Positions 45,033-54,982 are shown, counted from the stretch's first letter. The stretch: DNA of 64,000 bases from Rhodobium gokarnense (GCF_025961475.1 NZ_JAOQNS010000003.1:258501-322500), one strand, 5' to 3'. A program made the numbers and translations. The notes: generated by a model from the sequence alone, not told the origin.

Positions 45033-46670
45033 ATGTTCTGGCAAAATTTCAAACTGCTGCCGACCACCGCCGTGAAGTGGATGCAGCCGAACGTCCGGCT
45101 GTTCCTGACCACCCGCCAGCCGACCATCTGGCTGCTTGCGATCATCATCGGTGTCTGCGTGTCAGCCGCGGCGATCGTCTTTCGCGTCGGCATCGGCGCC
45201 GTGCAGTGGGTCTGGCTCGGCACCATGAGCGAACAGGTCGCCGAAGCGACCGCGGCAGCTCCCTGGTACGTCATCGTGCTGACGCCCGCCGTCGGCGGCC
45301 TTCTCGTCGGGCTCTATCTGGAGCATGTGCATCCCGGCCGCCGCGCCGGCGGCGTCGCCGACGTCATCGAGGCCCGCGCCAATGGCGGACGCGGCCTCAA
45401 ATTCTGGCCCGGCATCTCGTCGGCGGCCGTCACCGTGTTCTCCCTCGGCGTCGGCGGCAGCGCCGGCCGCGAGGGCCCGGTGGTGCATCTCGGCGCCACC
45501 CTCGGCGCCGCCATCTGCCAGGCGTTCCGGCTGCCCGATTCGGCGCGCCGGGTGATGCTCGCCTGCGGCGTCGCCAGCGCCGTCTCGGCCTCGTTCAACG
45601 CGCCGATCGCCGGCGCCCTGTTCGCCCATGAGGTGATCCTCGGCCACTATGCCCTCTCGGCTTTCGTGCCGATCGTCATTTCCTCCGTGCTCGGCACGAT
45701 GCTGTCGCGCCTGTGGTTCGGTGGCGCCGCCGCCTTCGCCATCCCAGATTACCAGATCACCTCCTACTGGGAGCTGCCGGCCTTTGCGCTGCTCGGCCTC
45801 ACCTGCGCCCTCGTCGCGGTCCTCTTCCAGTTCGCGCTGATCGGCACCGACTGGGTCGAGCGCAACATGCCGCTGCGCTTCTGGATGCGGCCGATGGCCG
45901 GCGGCCTTGCGGTCGGCCTCATCGCCCTCGTCTTCCCGCAGGTCCTTGGCGTCGGCTACCACGCCACCGACATGGCGCTGAAGACCGAGCTGCCGCTGAC
46001 GCTGCTGATCTCGCTGCTCATCGCCAAGACCGCGGCGACGGCGATCACGCTGGCCTCGCGCTTCGGCGGCGGCATCTTCTCGCCGACGCTCTATATCGGC
46101 GCCATGACCGGCGGCGCCTTCGGCATCATCGCCGCCAGAGCCTTTCCCGAACTCGCCTCCAGCGAGGGCCTTTATGCCATCCTCGGCATGGGCGCGGTCG
46201 CTGCCGCCACCCTCGGCGCGCCGATCTCCACGGCAATGATCGTCTTCGAGCTGACCGGCGGCTACGCCCTGTCCATCGCCCTCCTCATCACCGTGTCGAT
46301 CGCCACCGGCATCACCCAGGCGATCCACGGCCGCTCCTATTTCCACTGGCAACTGGAAATGCGCGGCATCGTCCTGCAGGAGGGCGCCCACAAATGGCTG
46401 GTCAAGCGCGTCCACGTCTCCGACTTCATGGAACGGCTGAAGGAGGACGAGGAGGTGCCGGAGTTCAGGCCGGAGGAGGGCGAGGCGTATCTGAGGCCCG
46501 CCGACACCCTTGAAACGGCCCTGCGCGCCTTCGATGCCAGCGGCCGGTCGAGCCTTTACGTGGTCGACCGGCGCGACCCGACCAGGGTCATCGGCCGCGC
46601 CTGGCACATCAGGGCGCTGCGCTATTTCAACTCCGCCCTCATCGAGGCCAATGTCGAGGAGCACCGGTAA
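45033..46670 (+). CDS. CLC family chloride channel/transporter
   Basis: A protein of about 545 residues with 10 or more membrane segments. The selectivity and gating loop GSAGREGPVVHLGA holds the gating Glu in GREGP, and FGGGIFSPTLYIGAMTG is the second filter loop. GAAFN-like SASFNAPIAGALFA is also typical. The C-terminal cytoplasmic region (about 450-545) resembles one weak CBS domain. The ATG at 45033 has GCGAGG upstream; GTG 45021 is an alternative. It moves chloride (or fluoride) across the inner membrane. Confidence 0.93.
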   Translation: MFWQNFKLLPTTAVKWMQPNVRLFLTTRQPTIWLLAIIIGVCVSAAAIVFRVGIGAVQWVWLGTMSEQVAEATAAAPWYVIVLTPAVGGLLVGLYLEHVHPGRRAGGVADVIEARANGGRGLKFWPGISSAAVTVFSLGVGGSAGREGPVVHLGATLGAAICQAFRLPDSARRVMLACGVASAVSASFNAPIAGALFAHEVILGHYALSAFVPIVISSVLGTMLSRLWFGGAAAFAIPDYQITSYWELPAFALLGLTCALVAVLFQFALIGTDWVERNMPLRFWMRPMAGGLAVGLIALVFPQVLGVGYHATDMALKTELPLTLLISLLIAKTAATAITLASRFGGGIFSPTLYIGAMTGGAFGIIAARAFPELASSEGLYAILGMGAVAAATLGAPISTAMIVFELTGGYALSIALLITVSIATGITQAIHGRSYFHWQLEMRGIVLQEGAHKWLVKRVHVSDFMERLKEDEEVPEFRPEEGEAYLRPADTLETALRAFDASGRSSLYVVDRRDPTRVIGRAWHIRALRYFNSALIEANVEEHR

Positions 46671-46697
46671 TCGAAGCCGGCGCCCCCGAGGCCTCCC

Positions 46698-47330
46698 TCA
46701 CTCCGCCGCGGCGGCAGTCTCCGCGCGCTTTTCGGCGAGCGCCTGGGTGACGATCTGCCAGGAGGAGGAGAGGAACAGCGCCGCCATCGCCGCGGCGACG
46801 ACGAGGTCCGGCCAGCCGGTGCCGGTCGCCCACACGGCGCCGGCCGCCAGCATCACCGCCACATTGCCGATCGCATCGTTGCGCGAGCACAGCCAGACGG
46901 AGCGCACATTGGCATCGCCGTCCTTGTAGCGCATCAAAAGCAGCACGCTGGCGAGGTTGGCGGCGAGCGCCATCACGCCGACAACGCCCATCACCTCGGC
47001 CTCCGGCACGCCCACGAAGACGACCCGGTAGACCGTCATGCCGAGCACGAAGAGGCCCATCAGCGACAGGCTGACGCCCTTGGCGAGCGCGGCATTGGTG
47101 CGCCAGGTGACGGACGCACCGATCACCGCCAGCGACAGCCCGTAGGTCAAGGCGTCGCCGAGGAAATCGAGCGCGTCGGCCTGCAGCGCCTGGGAGCGCG
47201 CCATCTGGCCGGCGGTCATTTCCACGAAAAACATGCCGGCATTGAGCGCGATCACGGCCCAGAGCCGGCGCTTGTAGTCAGCCGACATTCCGTCGAAGGA
47301 TGCATGCGAGTGGGAGCAACAGGAACCCAT
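46698..47330 (-). CDS. Cation diffusion facilitator-like metal transporter, short form
   Basis: A 210-residue membrane protein with about six helices. It has a metal-binding N-terminus MGSCCSHSHASF. TM2 carries SQALQADALDFLGDAL, where the usual H of the CDF motif DxxxH is Asp or Leu, and TM5 has CSRNDAIGNVAV with Asp and Asn. It lacks the large C-terminal cytoplasmic domain of typical CDF proteins. It is divergent from a MerR regulator, and a 19-base-spacer promoter lies between them, so it is probably induced by a heavy metal and exports it. Specificity is unknown. Confidence 0.87.
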   Translation of the reverse strand: MGSCCSHSHASFDGMSADYKRRLWAVIALNAGMFFVEMTAGQMARSQALQADALDFLGDALTYGLSLAVIGASVTWRTNAALAKGVSLSLMGLFVLGMTVYRVVFVGVPEAEVMGVVGVMALAANLASVLLLMRYKDGDANVRSVWLCSRNDAIGNVAVMLAAGAVWATGTGWPDLVVAAAMAALFLSSSWQIVTQALAEKRAETAAAAE

Positions 47331-47361
47331 GGTCCGACCTCTTTACTTCGGTTCGGACCAC

Positions 47362-47392
47362 TACATAATATCTCTAGTCACTAGAGGTTCAA
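47362..47392 (-). promoter_or_regulatory. MerR-type promoter/operator of the metal transporter
   Basis: On the minus strand TTGAAC (47392-47387) and TATGTA (47367-47362) are 19 bases apart, too far for normal activity. In between lies the perfect dyad CTCTAG TGA CTAGAG (47386-47372). The extended spacer with a central dyad is the hallmark of MerR-family promoters, in which the metal-bound regulator twists DNA to activate. It reads toward the CDF-like gene. Confidence 0.8.
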
Positions 47393-47405
47393 GGGGAGAT
47401 TGCAC

Positions 47406-47819
47406 ATGCTTTCTATTGGCGAACTGTCGCAGCGCACCGAGGTCAAGGTGCCGACCATCCGCTATTACGAGGAGATCGGCCTGCTGCCGCCGGCCGAGCG
47501 CTCCCGAGGCAACCAGCGCCGCTACGGCAGGGCGGCCCTGGAACGCCTCGCCTTCATCCGCCATGCCCGCGACCTCGGCCTCTCCCTCGACGCCATCCGC
47601 GAGCTTCTGACCCTCAGCCAGCAGCCCGAGATGCCCTGCGACGAAGCCCACCGCATCGCCGGCGCCCATCTGGAGCACATCCGCGCCCGCATCGCCCAGT
47701 TGAAGCGCCTGGAGGCGGAACTGACCCGCATCGTCACCACCTGCCACGCCGACCAGATCGGCGACTGCCACATCATCCATGCCCTTGCCGAAACGACCGG
47801 TTTTGCCGAGCCGCTTTAG
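47406..47819 (+). CDS. MerR family metal-responsive regulator
   Basis: A 137-residue protein. The winged helix-turn-helix (1-70) contains MLSIGELSQRTEVKVPTIRYYEEIGLLPP and RRYGRAALERLAFIRHARDLG. A dimer helix follows, with Cys in MPCDEAH (about 80) and C-terminal TTCHADQIGDCHIIH (about 115-129) that could bind a metal such as Zn, Cd or Pb. AAGGGGAG precedes ATG 47406. It should control the divergent transporter through the operator between them. Confidence 0.92.
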   Translation: MLSIGELSQRTEVKVPTIRYYEEIGLLPPAERSRGNQRRYGRAALERLAFIRHARDLGLSLDAIRELLTLSQQPEMPCDEAHRIAGAHLEHIRARIAQLKRLEAELTRIVTTCHADQIGDCHIIHALAETTGFAEPL

Positions 47820-47990
47820 GTAAAAGTGCAGATATTGCTCTTGCTGCACTGTATACTGTGCATTAAAACTTTGAGGAGACCATTGAATACGGTTTATTTC
47901 ACTTACGATTAGTAATTTAAAAAGGTTGCAGCAAGTAAATTCCCGGACAAGAAGGCCTCGCATCGGTCTTTTTGGGGAAGGGATTCGGCA

Positions 47991-50030
47991 ATGAGACTGA
48001 CAATAGCGCGCAAGATGGCCTTCGTTTTCGCGGGGCTTCTGCTCCTTGTGATCGTCACCGGCATGGTCGGCTATCGGGCGACCGAGATCGTCGGCAATGA
48101 CGGCGTCGAAGCCGGCGTCAAGCTGGCGCCGCTCGGCGATGCGGCCATGGAAATCAAACTGACCGCCACCCAGGCCCATCTCCTGTTCGAGGAGATCATG
48201 GCCGGCGATGAGGGCGAGAGCATCGACGAGGTCTGGAAGCTGCTGGGCGAGACCGCGTTCTACGTAAAAGCCATCCTGGAGGGCGGCAAGAACGACGAGG
48301 GGACATTCCACCCGACGGAGTCGGATGTCGTGCGCGAGAAAATCGGCAAGGTCCACAAGGATCTCGAAATCTTCGTTGCCGCCGCCAAGGAGCGCTACGC
48401 CTCCCGCGCCCTTGCGCAAGGGTCCGGAACGAAGTCAGACGAGACCTACGATACGCTTTCCGCCGACCTGACCGATAGGATCGGCGCCCTCGGCGACCGA
48501 CCGGCGCTTGCCGGCGACGCCGACGCCCAGCGCCGGGTTGGCGCGGCCCGTTTCCATCTCGCCGAGGCCCATTGGCGGATCGCCGAAATTCTCGGCGGCG
48601 ACGACGATGAGGATTTCGGCAAGGTGACCGGGAACCTCGATGCCGCAAAGCAGCAGGTCGCCGGCCTTGCCACGGCCCCGTCCGCCGACATTGCGGCCAT
48701 CACCGAGGATATCGACCGGTTGATCGCGGTCGCCGAAGAGCGCCACACAAAGACCAATATGGTCGGCAAGGCCGGTTCGGCTTCCGACGAAGCCTTCGAC
48801 CAGACCTATGAAGCGCTGATGGAGGATGCCGACGCGGCCGAGACCGTCATCCACGAGCACATCGACGTCCGGATGCAGAACCTGAAGGACGAGACCGCTG
48901 TCGCGGGCCTGGTCATGGCGGCCATCGCCGTTGTCACCATCATCTTCGGCGTGCTGGCATATCTCTTCGTCGCCCGCGCCCTCGCCCGTCGCCTTTCCAG
49001 GCTCGGTGCGGTGACCAAGGAACTCGCCAAGGGCAATGCCGATGCCGACGTGCCCGACTGGACGCTGCACGACGAGGTCGGCGACCTCACCGCCTCGGTC
49101 CGCGTATTCAAGCAAAACCTCATCGAGCGCAAGCGCCTGGAGAGCCAGCAGACGGCCATGCGCGAAAAGGCCGAAGAGGAAAAGCGCGAGGCGATGTCCG
49201 AGCTCGCCGACGACTTCGAACGCAATATCGGCTCGATCGCCGACGCCGTCTCGTCCGCCGTCGCCGACCTGCAGGAAGCCTCGCGCACCATGAACGCCTC
49301 CAGCGAGCAGACCTCCGACCGGGCGTCCTCCGTCTCGCGCATGTCCGAGGACACCAACAGCAATGTCCAGTCGGTCGCCTCGGCCACCGAGGAACTGGCC
49401 TCCTCCGTCCAGGAGGTCGGCCGTCAGGTCGCCCAGTCCTCGGAAATGTCGAACCGTGCAGTCAGCGAGGCCCAGGCCACCGTCGACCGGGTTAATGCCC
49501 TGTCCAATGCCGCCAACCGAATCGGCGACATCATCACCCTGATCCAGGACATTGCCGAACAGACCAATCTCCTTGCCCTCAACGCCACCATCGAGGCCGC
49601 CCGCGCCGGCGAGGCCGGCAGGGGCTTTGCGGTCGTCGCCTCGGAGGTCAAGACGCTCGCCGAGCAGACCGCCAAGGCGACAACGGAGATCTCCGAGCAG
49701 ATCGGCGAGATCCAGTCGACCACGTCACAGTCGTCCGAGGCCATCGGCACCATCTCCGACACCATCACCAGCCTGAACGAAATCGCCTCGGCAATCTCCG
49801 CCGCCGTCGACGAGCAGTCCGCCGCGACCCAGGAGATCGCCCGCAGCGTCAGCCAGGCCGCCGAGGGCACGAATGCGGTGACCGGCTCCATTTCCGACAT
49901 TCGCGGCATGGCGGCGGAGACGTCAGCGTCCTCCGGCGGCGTCCAGGCATCTGCCGAGGCCCTCGGCCAGCAGGCCGACCGGCTGCGCACGGAAATGACG
50001 ACCTTCCTGAAGCAGGTGCGCAGCGCCTGA
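47991..50030 (+). CDS. Methyl-accepting chemotaxis protein
   Basis: A 679-residue chemoreceptor. TM1 is at about 9-30 ([20 protein letters not shown]) and a long helical periplasmic sensor follows (about 31-300). TM2 is at about 305-325, then a HAMP domain ([13 protein letters not shown] to VFKQN) and the signalling domain. The hairpin tip is [34 protein letters not shown]. The sensor ligand is unknown; the four-helix-like region with Gly-Asp-rich loops is not the common PAS or Cache type. The preceding 170 bases are A+T-rich and probably hold its promoter. Confidence 0.94.
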   Translation: MRLTIARKMAFVFAGLLLLVIVTGMVGYRATEIVGNDGVEAGVKLAPLGDAAMEIKLTATQAHLLFEEIMAGDEGESIDEVWKLLGETAFYVKAILEGGKNDEGTFHPTESDVVREKIGKVHKDLEIFVAAAKERYASRALAQGSGTKSDETYDTLSADLTDRIGALGDRPALAGDADAQRRVGAARFHLAEAHWRIAEILGGDDDEDFGKVTGNLDAAKQQVAGLATAPSADIAAITEDIDRLIAVAEERHTKTNMVGKAGSASDEAFDQTYEALMEDADAAETVIHEHIDVRMQNLKDETAVAGLVMAAIAVVTIIFGVLAYLFVARALARRLSRLGAVTKELAKGNADADVPDWTLHDEVGDLTASVRVFKQNLIERKRLESQQTAMREKAEEEKREAMSELADDFERNIGSIADAVSSAVADLQEASRTMNASSEQTSDRASSVSRMSEDTNSNVQSVASATEELASSVQEVGRQVAQSSEMSNRAVSEAQATVDRVNALSNAANRIGDIITLIQDIAEQTNLLALNATIEAARAGEAGRGFAVVASEVKTLAEQTAKATTEISEQIGEIQSTTSQSSEAIGTISDTITSLNEIASAISAAVDEQSAATQEIARSVSQAAEGTNAVTGSISDIRGMAAETSASSGGVQASAEALGQQADRLRTEMTTFLKQVRSA

Positions 50031-50051
50031 GCCGGCGCAACCGAGGCCGGC

Positions 50052-51092
50052 CTAGCGCTTCACCGGGTCCATGGGTTTCATGGGCCCGGCCGGCTGCAGC
50101 GGCGTCTTCTTGCCGCCGAGCCTTTCCCTGAGATCGAGCCAGTTGACGTACCAGGCGACCTTGCGGTTGGACATCATCGGCAGCCGCGCCACATCGAGGC
50201 CGGTCAGCGGCGCGAACGGGCTGCCGCGCAGCGAGCCGTAGATACCGAAGCGCACCGTCGGCTTGGTGCTGACGGCGCGGGCGTGGAAGCCGTGGGTGTC
50301 GGCGACGACGAAGCTGTTGGCCGGCACGGCGACGGAGACCGGCGCCGGAAAGCCCATCTCCTCAAGGTCCTCCAGGGTCGCCCGGAACGAGCCCCGGGCA
50401 TGGTAGACGACCGGATCGGCGTGCGCCGTCAGGCTCTTCTTGTATTCCCAGGCGATCCGTCCCGGCGTCATCCGGTGCGAGCCGGGCACGTAGGTGTAGG
50501 GCCCCTCGTCCTCGGCGATGTCGTGCATGAAGAACCAGCACTTGGCCGTCGGCTGGAAGGTATCCGAATGAACCGCCGTCTGCGGGTCCTGGTCGCCGCG
50601 GGTGGGATCGGTGAGGACGATGTGCAGGAACAGGATCGGCTCGGCGTTGAACGAGGCCATGTAGCGCAGCAGGCCCTGGAACAGCGGCCCGGTTACCAGC
50701 TCGCGCGTCACCGGCAGGCGCTCCAGCAGCGCGCGGTCGAGCGGCACGAAGCGGGTGACGGTGGCGCCCTGGCGCATTTCCCGCGCCTCGAAGGTGCCCT
50801 CGACCAGTTCCTCGCGCAGCTTGGCGAAATCGCCGTCGGAAAGGACGTTCTTCTTGACGACGAAGCCGTCGCGCGCGAATGCCTCGCGGTCCTCCGGCGT
50901 TGCCAGATGGCGCATCTGCGCCCGCCGCCAGTCGGCCATCCGCTCCGCGGCGCGGATGCGCGCCACGTGGAGGCCGCGCTTGTTGAGCGCCGGGCTGCCG
51001 ATGATCGGATTGGCCTGGAACGACTTGGCGCCGGTAGCAAGCTCTGCGGCCCACAGCGGCGCCTTCAGGTAGGACAGTGCGGATCTCGACAT
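50052..51092 (-). CDS. Phytanoyl-CoA dioxygenase (PhyH) family protein
   Basis: A 346-residue Fe(II)/2-oxoglutarate oxygenase of the PhyH family. The start DGFVVKKNVLS (about 85-95) is typical. The iron ligands appear as His and Asp in TAVHSDTFQPTAK and a later His in GFHARAVSTKPTVRFGIY, with Arg for 2-oxoglutarate. GGAGG lies five bases before ATG 51092 (GTG 51098 is also possible). The substrate is unknown. No ectoine hydroxylase signature is visible. Confidence 0.88.
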   Translation of the reverse strand: MSRSALSYLKAPLWAAELATGAKSFQANPIIGSPALNKRGLHVARIRAAERMADWRRAQMRHLATPEDREAFARDGFVVKKNVLSDGDFAKLREELVEGTFEAREMRQGATVTRFVPLDRALLERLPVTRELVTGPLFQGLLRYMASFNAEPILFLHIVLTDPTRGDQDPQTAVHSDTFQPTAKCWFFMHDIAEDEGPYTYVPGSHRMTPGRIAWEYKKSLTAHADPVVYHARGSFRATLEDLEEMGFPAPVSVAVPANSFVVADTHGFHARAVSTKPTVRFGIYGSLRGSPFAPLTGLDVARLPMMSNRKVAWYVNWLDLRERLGGKKTPLQPAGPMKPMDPVKR

Positions 51093-51214
51093 CGACACCT
51101 CCGCCCGGAGCCGCCGCGCGTCGGCCCGTCAGATCTCCGGATAAAACGAATATCCCCCGTCGGTATTTCTATCCTGCCTTGAGAACGGCGGCAAGAAAAC
51201 CGCCAGAGACCGGA

Positions 51215-51880
51215 TCAAAGCGCATCCCCGGCAGGGCTCGGCACGGCGCCGAGGCGCCGGCGGTCGACCAGCGTGATGCGGCCGCGTTCCGTCTTCACCA
51301 GCCCCTGTTCGGCGAACTGCGCCATCAGCCGGCCGATCACCTCGCGCGTCGTGCCGATTTCCGCGGCAAGCTCCTGCTGGGTGTTCCGGACCGTGCCGTC
51401 GGCCGCCGCCTTCAGGATGAGGTAGCCGGAAAGCCGCTGGGCGACGGTCTGGGTGGTGTGCCGTTCCAGTTCGGTCATGATGCCGAAGACGGCGGAGGAC
51501 AGCGCCCGCACGGTCAGGTCCTGGACCGGTGCCTCGCCGGCGAACAGAACGCGATAGGTGCTGCCCGGCACGATGCCGATCGTGGTGTCGGCCGCCGCCT
51601 CCACGAAGGCCGGATAGAGCACGTCGTTGAAGAGCGCGTTGAGTGCGAGGACGCATGTCTCGCCGGGTTCGATCCGGTAGAGCGTTGCCTGCTTGCCGCT
51701 TGCGCCGACCGTGAACACCCGCAACGCGCCGTCGAGCACGAAATAGGCGCCGGAGACGGCATCGCCCCGGTCGATCACCCGGCTCCCCCTGGCAAAGGAC
51801 TTGCGCACGAGACGCTCGGCTAGGAGCGCCCGCCCCCCTTCGCTCATGCGCTCCACGAACCGCATCGCGTCCTCGCCCAT
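51215..51880 (-). CDS. Crp/Fnr family transcriptional regulator
   Basis: A 221-residue regulator with an N-terminal cyclic-nucleotide-binding-like domain (about 25-125) that holds SRVIDRGDAVSGAYFVLDGALRVF, a dimer helix, and a C-terminal winged helix with ELAAEIGTTREVIGRLMAQFAEQGLV. An FNR-type cluster of N-terminal Cys is not seen, so it is not an oxygen sensor of that kind. The DUF4142 gene lies 89 bases upstream on the same strand, but their link is not clear. Confidence 0.92.
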   Translation of the reverse strand: MGEDAMRFVERMSEGGRALLAERLVRKSFARGSRVIDRGDAVSGAYFVLDGALRVFTVGASGKQATLYRIEPGETCVLALNALFNDVLYPAFVEAAADTTIGIVPGSTYRVLFAGEAPVQDLTVRALSSAVFGIMTELERHTTQTVAQRLSGYLILKAAADGTVRNTQQELAAEIGTTREVIGRLMAQFAEQGLVKTERGRITLVDRRRLGAVPSPAGDAL

Positions 51881-51969
51881 TGGCCAACGCCCCCGACCGG
51901 CGCCGGCCCGTTACCGGCGCTCCGGCTGAGGGAGCGCCAATTCCGGGCCCGCGTCAATGCGGTGAGCGG

Positions 51970-52503
51970 TCAGTAGCCGACGCCCATCGCGTCGGCCGCC
52001 TGCCTGGTGGCGGCGAGGTGATGCTTGAACCCGGGCAGCACCTTTTCCACCAGCGCCTTGAAGTCCGCGTCCTCGATCGCCGGCAACAGCGTCGTCTCGA
52101 TCGCCTCGATGACGGCGGTGTGGTAGGCGATTTCGTAGCGCAGATAGGCCTCGTCGAATTCCCGGCCGGACAGCTTGTCGAGCTTTTCCAGCGCCGCGGC
52201 CTGGGCGGCCCAGGACCCGTCGCCGTCCGGCGGCGTTCCGAGGACGCCCATCTTGGCGGCGACGTCGCGGCCCATTCTCTGTACGGCGCTGTGGTCGGTC
52301 ACGACCATCTTCGCCAGCGCCCGCACTTCCTCGCTCTCGCCCTTCTTCCAGCCGAGCCGGCCGGTGGCGATGTCGGCCATGTTGGCCTGGTCGAAAATGG
52401 CGAAGATCGTCTCGTCGTCGAGGTCGCCGGCAACCGCCGGCGTGGCGCGGACGGCAACAAGGGCCAGCATCAGGCAAAGCCCGGTCTTGAAAAGGGCGTT
52501 CAT
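51970..52503 (-). CDS. DUF4142 secreted protein
   Basis: A 177-residue protein with a signal peptide (about 1-25, ending TPAVA) and a helical DUF4142 domain. VVTDHSAVQRMGRDVAAKMGV and YEIAYHTAVIEAIETTLLPAI are the two helices with conserved His residues that may bind a metal, as in ferritin-like proteins. The function of the family is unknown; exported homologues appear in stress-related settings. Confidence 0.85.
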   Translation of the reverse strand: MNALFKTGLCLMLALVAVRATPAVAGDLDDETIFAIFDQANMADIATGRLGWKKGESEEVRALAKMVVTDHSAVQRMGRDVAAKMGVLGTPPDGDGSWAAQAAALEKLDKLSGREFDEAYLRYEIAYHTAVIEAIETTLLPAIEDADFKALVEKVLPGFKHHLAATRQAADAMGVGY

Positions 52504-52613
52504 TGGTCTCTCCTTCCCGTTTCGTGTTCCTGGAAGGGACCCTAGGCAGACCGCTGCCGGCGCTCTGTAGCCGAAGCTACAAAGCCGAGCGTTTTTCGAA
52601 AAGATCGGATGCG

Positions 52614-54434
52614 TCAGCCGGCGATCGGCCGCGTTGCCTTTTCCAGCCAGCGATAGGTGCCGTTGTCGACCTGCGGGCCGATCTCGGTGAAGACGAGGGC
52701 ATGGTAGGTGTCGAGCCAGCCGCGCTCCTCCGCCGTCAGCATTTCGGCGACGATCAGGTGCCGGTCGATCGGTGCCAGCGTCAGCGTCTCCATGGCATGC
52801 ATCGCCCGCTCGCCGTCCGGCACCGCGCAAGGGTCCGTGACGAGTTCCAGGTTCTCGATGCGGATGCCGAAATGGCCGGCCTTGTAGTAGCCCGGCTCGT
52901 TGGAGACGATCATACCGGCTTCCAGCGGCACCGTGCCGGCCTTGGAGATGCGCTGCGGTCCCTCGTGGACGGAGAGATAGGCGCCGACGCCGTGGCCGGT
53001 GCCGTGGTCGAAATCGAGCCCGGCCTTCCACAGCGCCATCCGCGCCAGAGCGTCGAGCTGCGCGCCGGAGGTGTTCTTCGGGAATTTCGCCGTCGAAATG
53101 GCGATATGGCCCTTGAGGACGCGGGTGAAGCGGTCGCGCATTTCCGCGCTCGGCTCGCCGACCGCAATGGTGCGGGTGACGTCCGTGGTGCCGTCCAGAT
53201 ACTGGCCGCCGGAATCGATCAGGTAGAGCATGCCCGGCTCGATCCGGAGATTGCTGGAATAGCTGACCCGGTAATGCGGGATCGCCGCGTGCGGACCGGC
53301 GGCGGAAATGGAATCGAAGGAGAGATCCTTCAGCATGCCGGAGGCCGCGCGGAACTCTTCGAGCTTCTTGGCCGCCGCGATCTCGGTGAGCTCGCCGCCC
53401 GGCGCGGTCCTGTCGAACCAGGCGAGGAATTTTGCGAGCGCGACGCCGTCGCGGGCATGGGCGGCGCGGGCGCCGTCGATCTCCGCGGCGTTCTTGGTCG
53501 CCTTCGGCAGCAGCACCGGATCGGCGCCTTCGACAACCGTGCCGCCGGCCGCCTCGATGCGCCGCGGGATCGCCGCCCCGGCAATGTTCGGGTCGACCAG
53601 CACGCGGGCCTTCGCCGCGCCGAGCGCATCGAGCCCGGCAAGGAGCGCATCGGGCTCGGAAATCTCGGCAAGGCCGGAAAGTGCATCGCGCACGGCATTG
53701 GAGAGCTTGCGGCCGTCGACGAAGAGCTGCGGTTTTGCCTCCCGGTTGAGGATCGCAAAGCTCGTCACCAGCGGCACATGGGTAACGTCGGAGCCGCGGA
53801 TGTTGAACAGCCAGCAGATCGATTCCGGCGTCGTCAGCACCGCCGCATCGGCTTTCTTCTCGCCAAGGACGCCATTGATCCGGGCGATCTTGTCGCTCGC
53901 CTCCTCGCCGGCATAGTCGATCGGGTGGAGATGCACGGGGCCGAGTGGCGGCGCCGGCCGGTCGTCCCAGGTGGCGTCGAGCGGATTGGTCTCGCAGGGC
54001 ACGAACTCAGCGCCCGCCTCCGCGCACAGCGCCTCGTATTTGCGGACCTCGCCAAGCGGATGCAGCATCGGGTCGTAGCCGATGCGCATGCCCTCACTTA
54101 GCCGTTCCTTCAGCCAGTCGCGCGGCATCTGGTCGGCCATGTGGATGGCCTGGAATGTGTCGGCATCGACCTGCTCGACCACCTGCACGGTGTAGCGGCC
54201 GTCGACGAACACCGCCGCCTCATTGGCCAGCACGACGGCAAGGCCGGCGGACCCGGTAAAGCCGGAGATGTAGCTGAGGCGTTCGGCATTGGGCGGCACA
54301 TACTCGCCCTGGTGCTCGTCGGCGCGCGGCACGAGGAACCCGTCGAGCGAGCGCTGCGCCATCTCCTCGCGCAGGCGCTGTATACGCGGCAGCGCCGCGG
54401 CGGGGTCGGCAATGTCATCAAAGGACTGGTACAT
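52614..54434 (-). CDS. pepP: Xaa-Pro aminopeptidase (aminopeptidase P, long form)
   Basis: A 606-residue M24B enzyme that releases N-terminal residues linked to proline. It has two N-terminal creatinase-like domains (about 10-300) and the catalytic M24 domain. The metal ligands are complete: Asp in YLIDSGGQYLDGTTDVTRT, His in DFDHGTGHGVGAYL, and Glu in IVSNEPGYYK and GIRIENLELV. This contrasts with the metal-free M24 proteins at the left end of the window. ATG 54434 is chosen because the protein then starts like its family. Confidence 0.94.
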   Translation of the reverse strand: MYQSFDDIADPAAALPRIQRLREEMAQRSLDGFLVPRADEHQGEYVPPNAERLSYISGFTGSAGLAVVLANEAAVFVDGRYTVQVVEQVDADTFQAIHMADQMPRDWLKERLSEGMRIGYDPMLHPLGEVRKYEALCAEAGAEFVPCETNPLDATWDDRPAPPLGPVHLHPIDYAGEEASDKIARINGVLGEKKADAAVLTTPESICWLFNIRGSDVTHVPLVTSFAILNREAKPQLFVDGRKLSNAVRDALSGLAEISEPDALLAGLDALGAAKARVLVDPNIAGAAIPRRIEAAGGTVVEGADPVLLPKATKNAAEIDGARAAHARDGVALAKFLAWFDRTAPGGELTEIAAAKKLEEFRAASGMLKDLSFDSISAAGPHAAIPHYRVSYSSNLRIEPGMLYLIDSGGQYLDGTTDVTRTIAVGEPSAEMRDRFTRVLKGHIAISTAKFPKNTSGAQLDALARMALWKAGLDFDHGTGHGVGAYLSVHEGPQRISKAGTVPLEAGMIVSNEPGYYKAGHFGIRIENLELVTDPCAVPDGERAMHAMETLTLAPIDRHLIVAEMLTAEERGWLDTYHALVFTEIGPQVDNGTYRWLEKATRPIAG

Positions 54435-54682
54435 CCGCGTTCCATACGATGGGATTTCCCGCCCTGCAACGGTGGAGTGGCATCTGCTCAGCAAATCGGC
54501 ATTAAGCATCAAAAACCGGCGGTTTCCGCACATCAATTATGCTGCACCGCGAAAAAGGCCGTTCGCACCTGCGAAAAACGCAAGTCTGGCATTCCGTTCC
54601 GGGGATACCGAATATCAATTTCGTTCTTATACTTATTTGCGTCTAGGGATGATCGCCCGCCACGATAAAAGGATATCGTATC

Positions 54683-54907
54683 ATGGCGACTGCAATAGCA
54701 TCCACGGCAGAACTTACGACCAAAGTAACCACGTCCACCTCCTCCGCTTTGCGGCGGATGCTTGACAAGGTGACCAAGGGTCGCGAGCTTCAGGCCAAGA
54801 AATACGTCAACGGCTATCTGTTGACCCTCGACGACGACACGCTCGCCGAGCTGGGTTACGACCGCAAGAAGATCGAGGCTGAAGGGGCCAATCCCTTCCC
54901 GTACTGA
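54683..54907 (+). CDS. DUF1127-like small protein
   Basis: A 74-residue protein ending in a helix pair, LTLDDDTLAELGYDRKKIEAEG, which resembles the DUF1127 motif (YjiS-like) of many alphaproteobacterial small proteins. The N-terminus is Ser/Thr-rich. Such proteins bind RNA or affect phosphate and carbon metabolism in some species. AAAAGGA lies upstream of the ATG and a strong terminator follows, so it is a single-gene unit. Confidence 0.82.
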   Translation: MATAIASTAELTTKVTTSTSSALRRMLDKVTKGRELQAKKYVNGYLLTLDDDTLAELGYDRKKIEAEGANPFPY

Positions 54908-54982
54908 TCCGGGCGAACCCGCCAACTTTACAAGAAATCGAACCGACCGGCTCGGGGGTACGCCCCCGACCCCGGTACGGAT

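Noticed and set aside
45033-46670. CLC gene considered as a fluoride transporter with a fluoride riboswitch
   Set aside because: It follows the thioesterase gene after 18 bases, leaving no room for a riboswitch, and none is seen before the thioesterase gene.
50052-51092. PhyH family gene considered as ectoine hydroxylase (EctD)
   Set aside because: The EctD-specific signature is not visible, and no ectABC synthesis genes are nearby.
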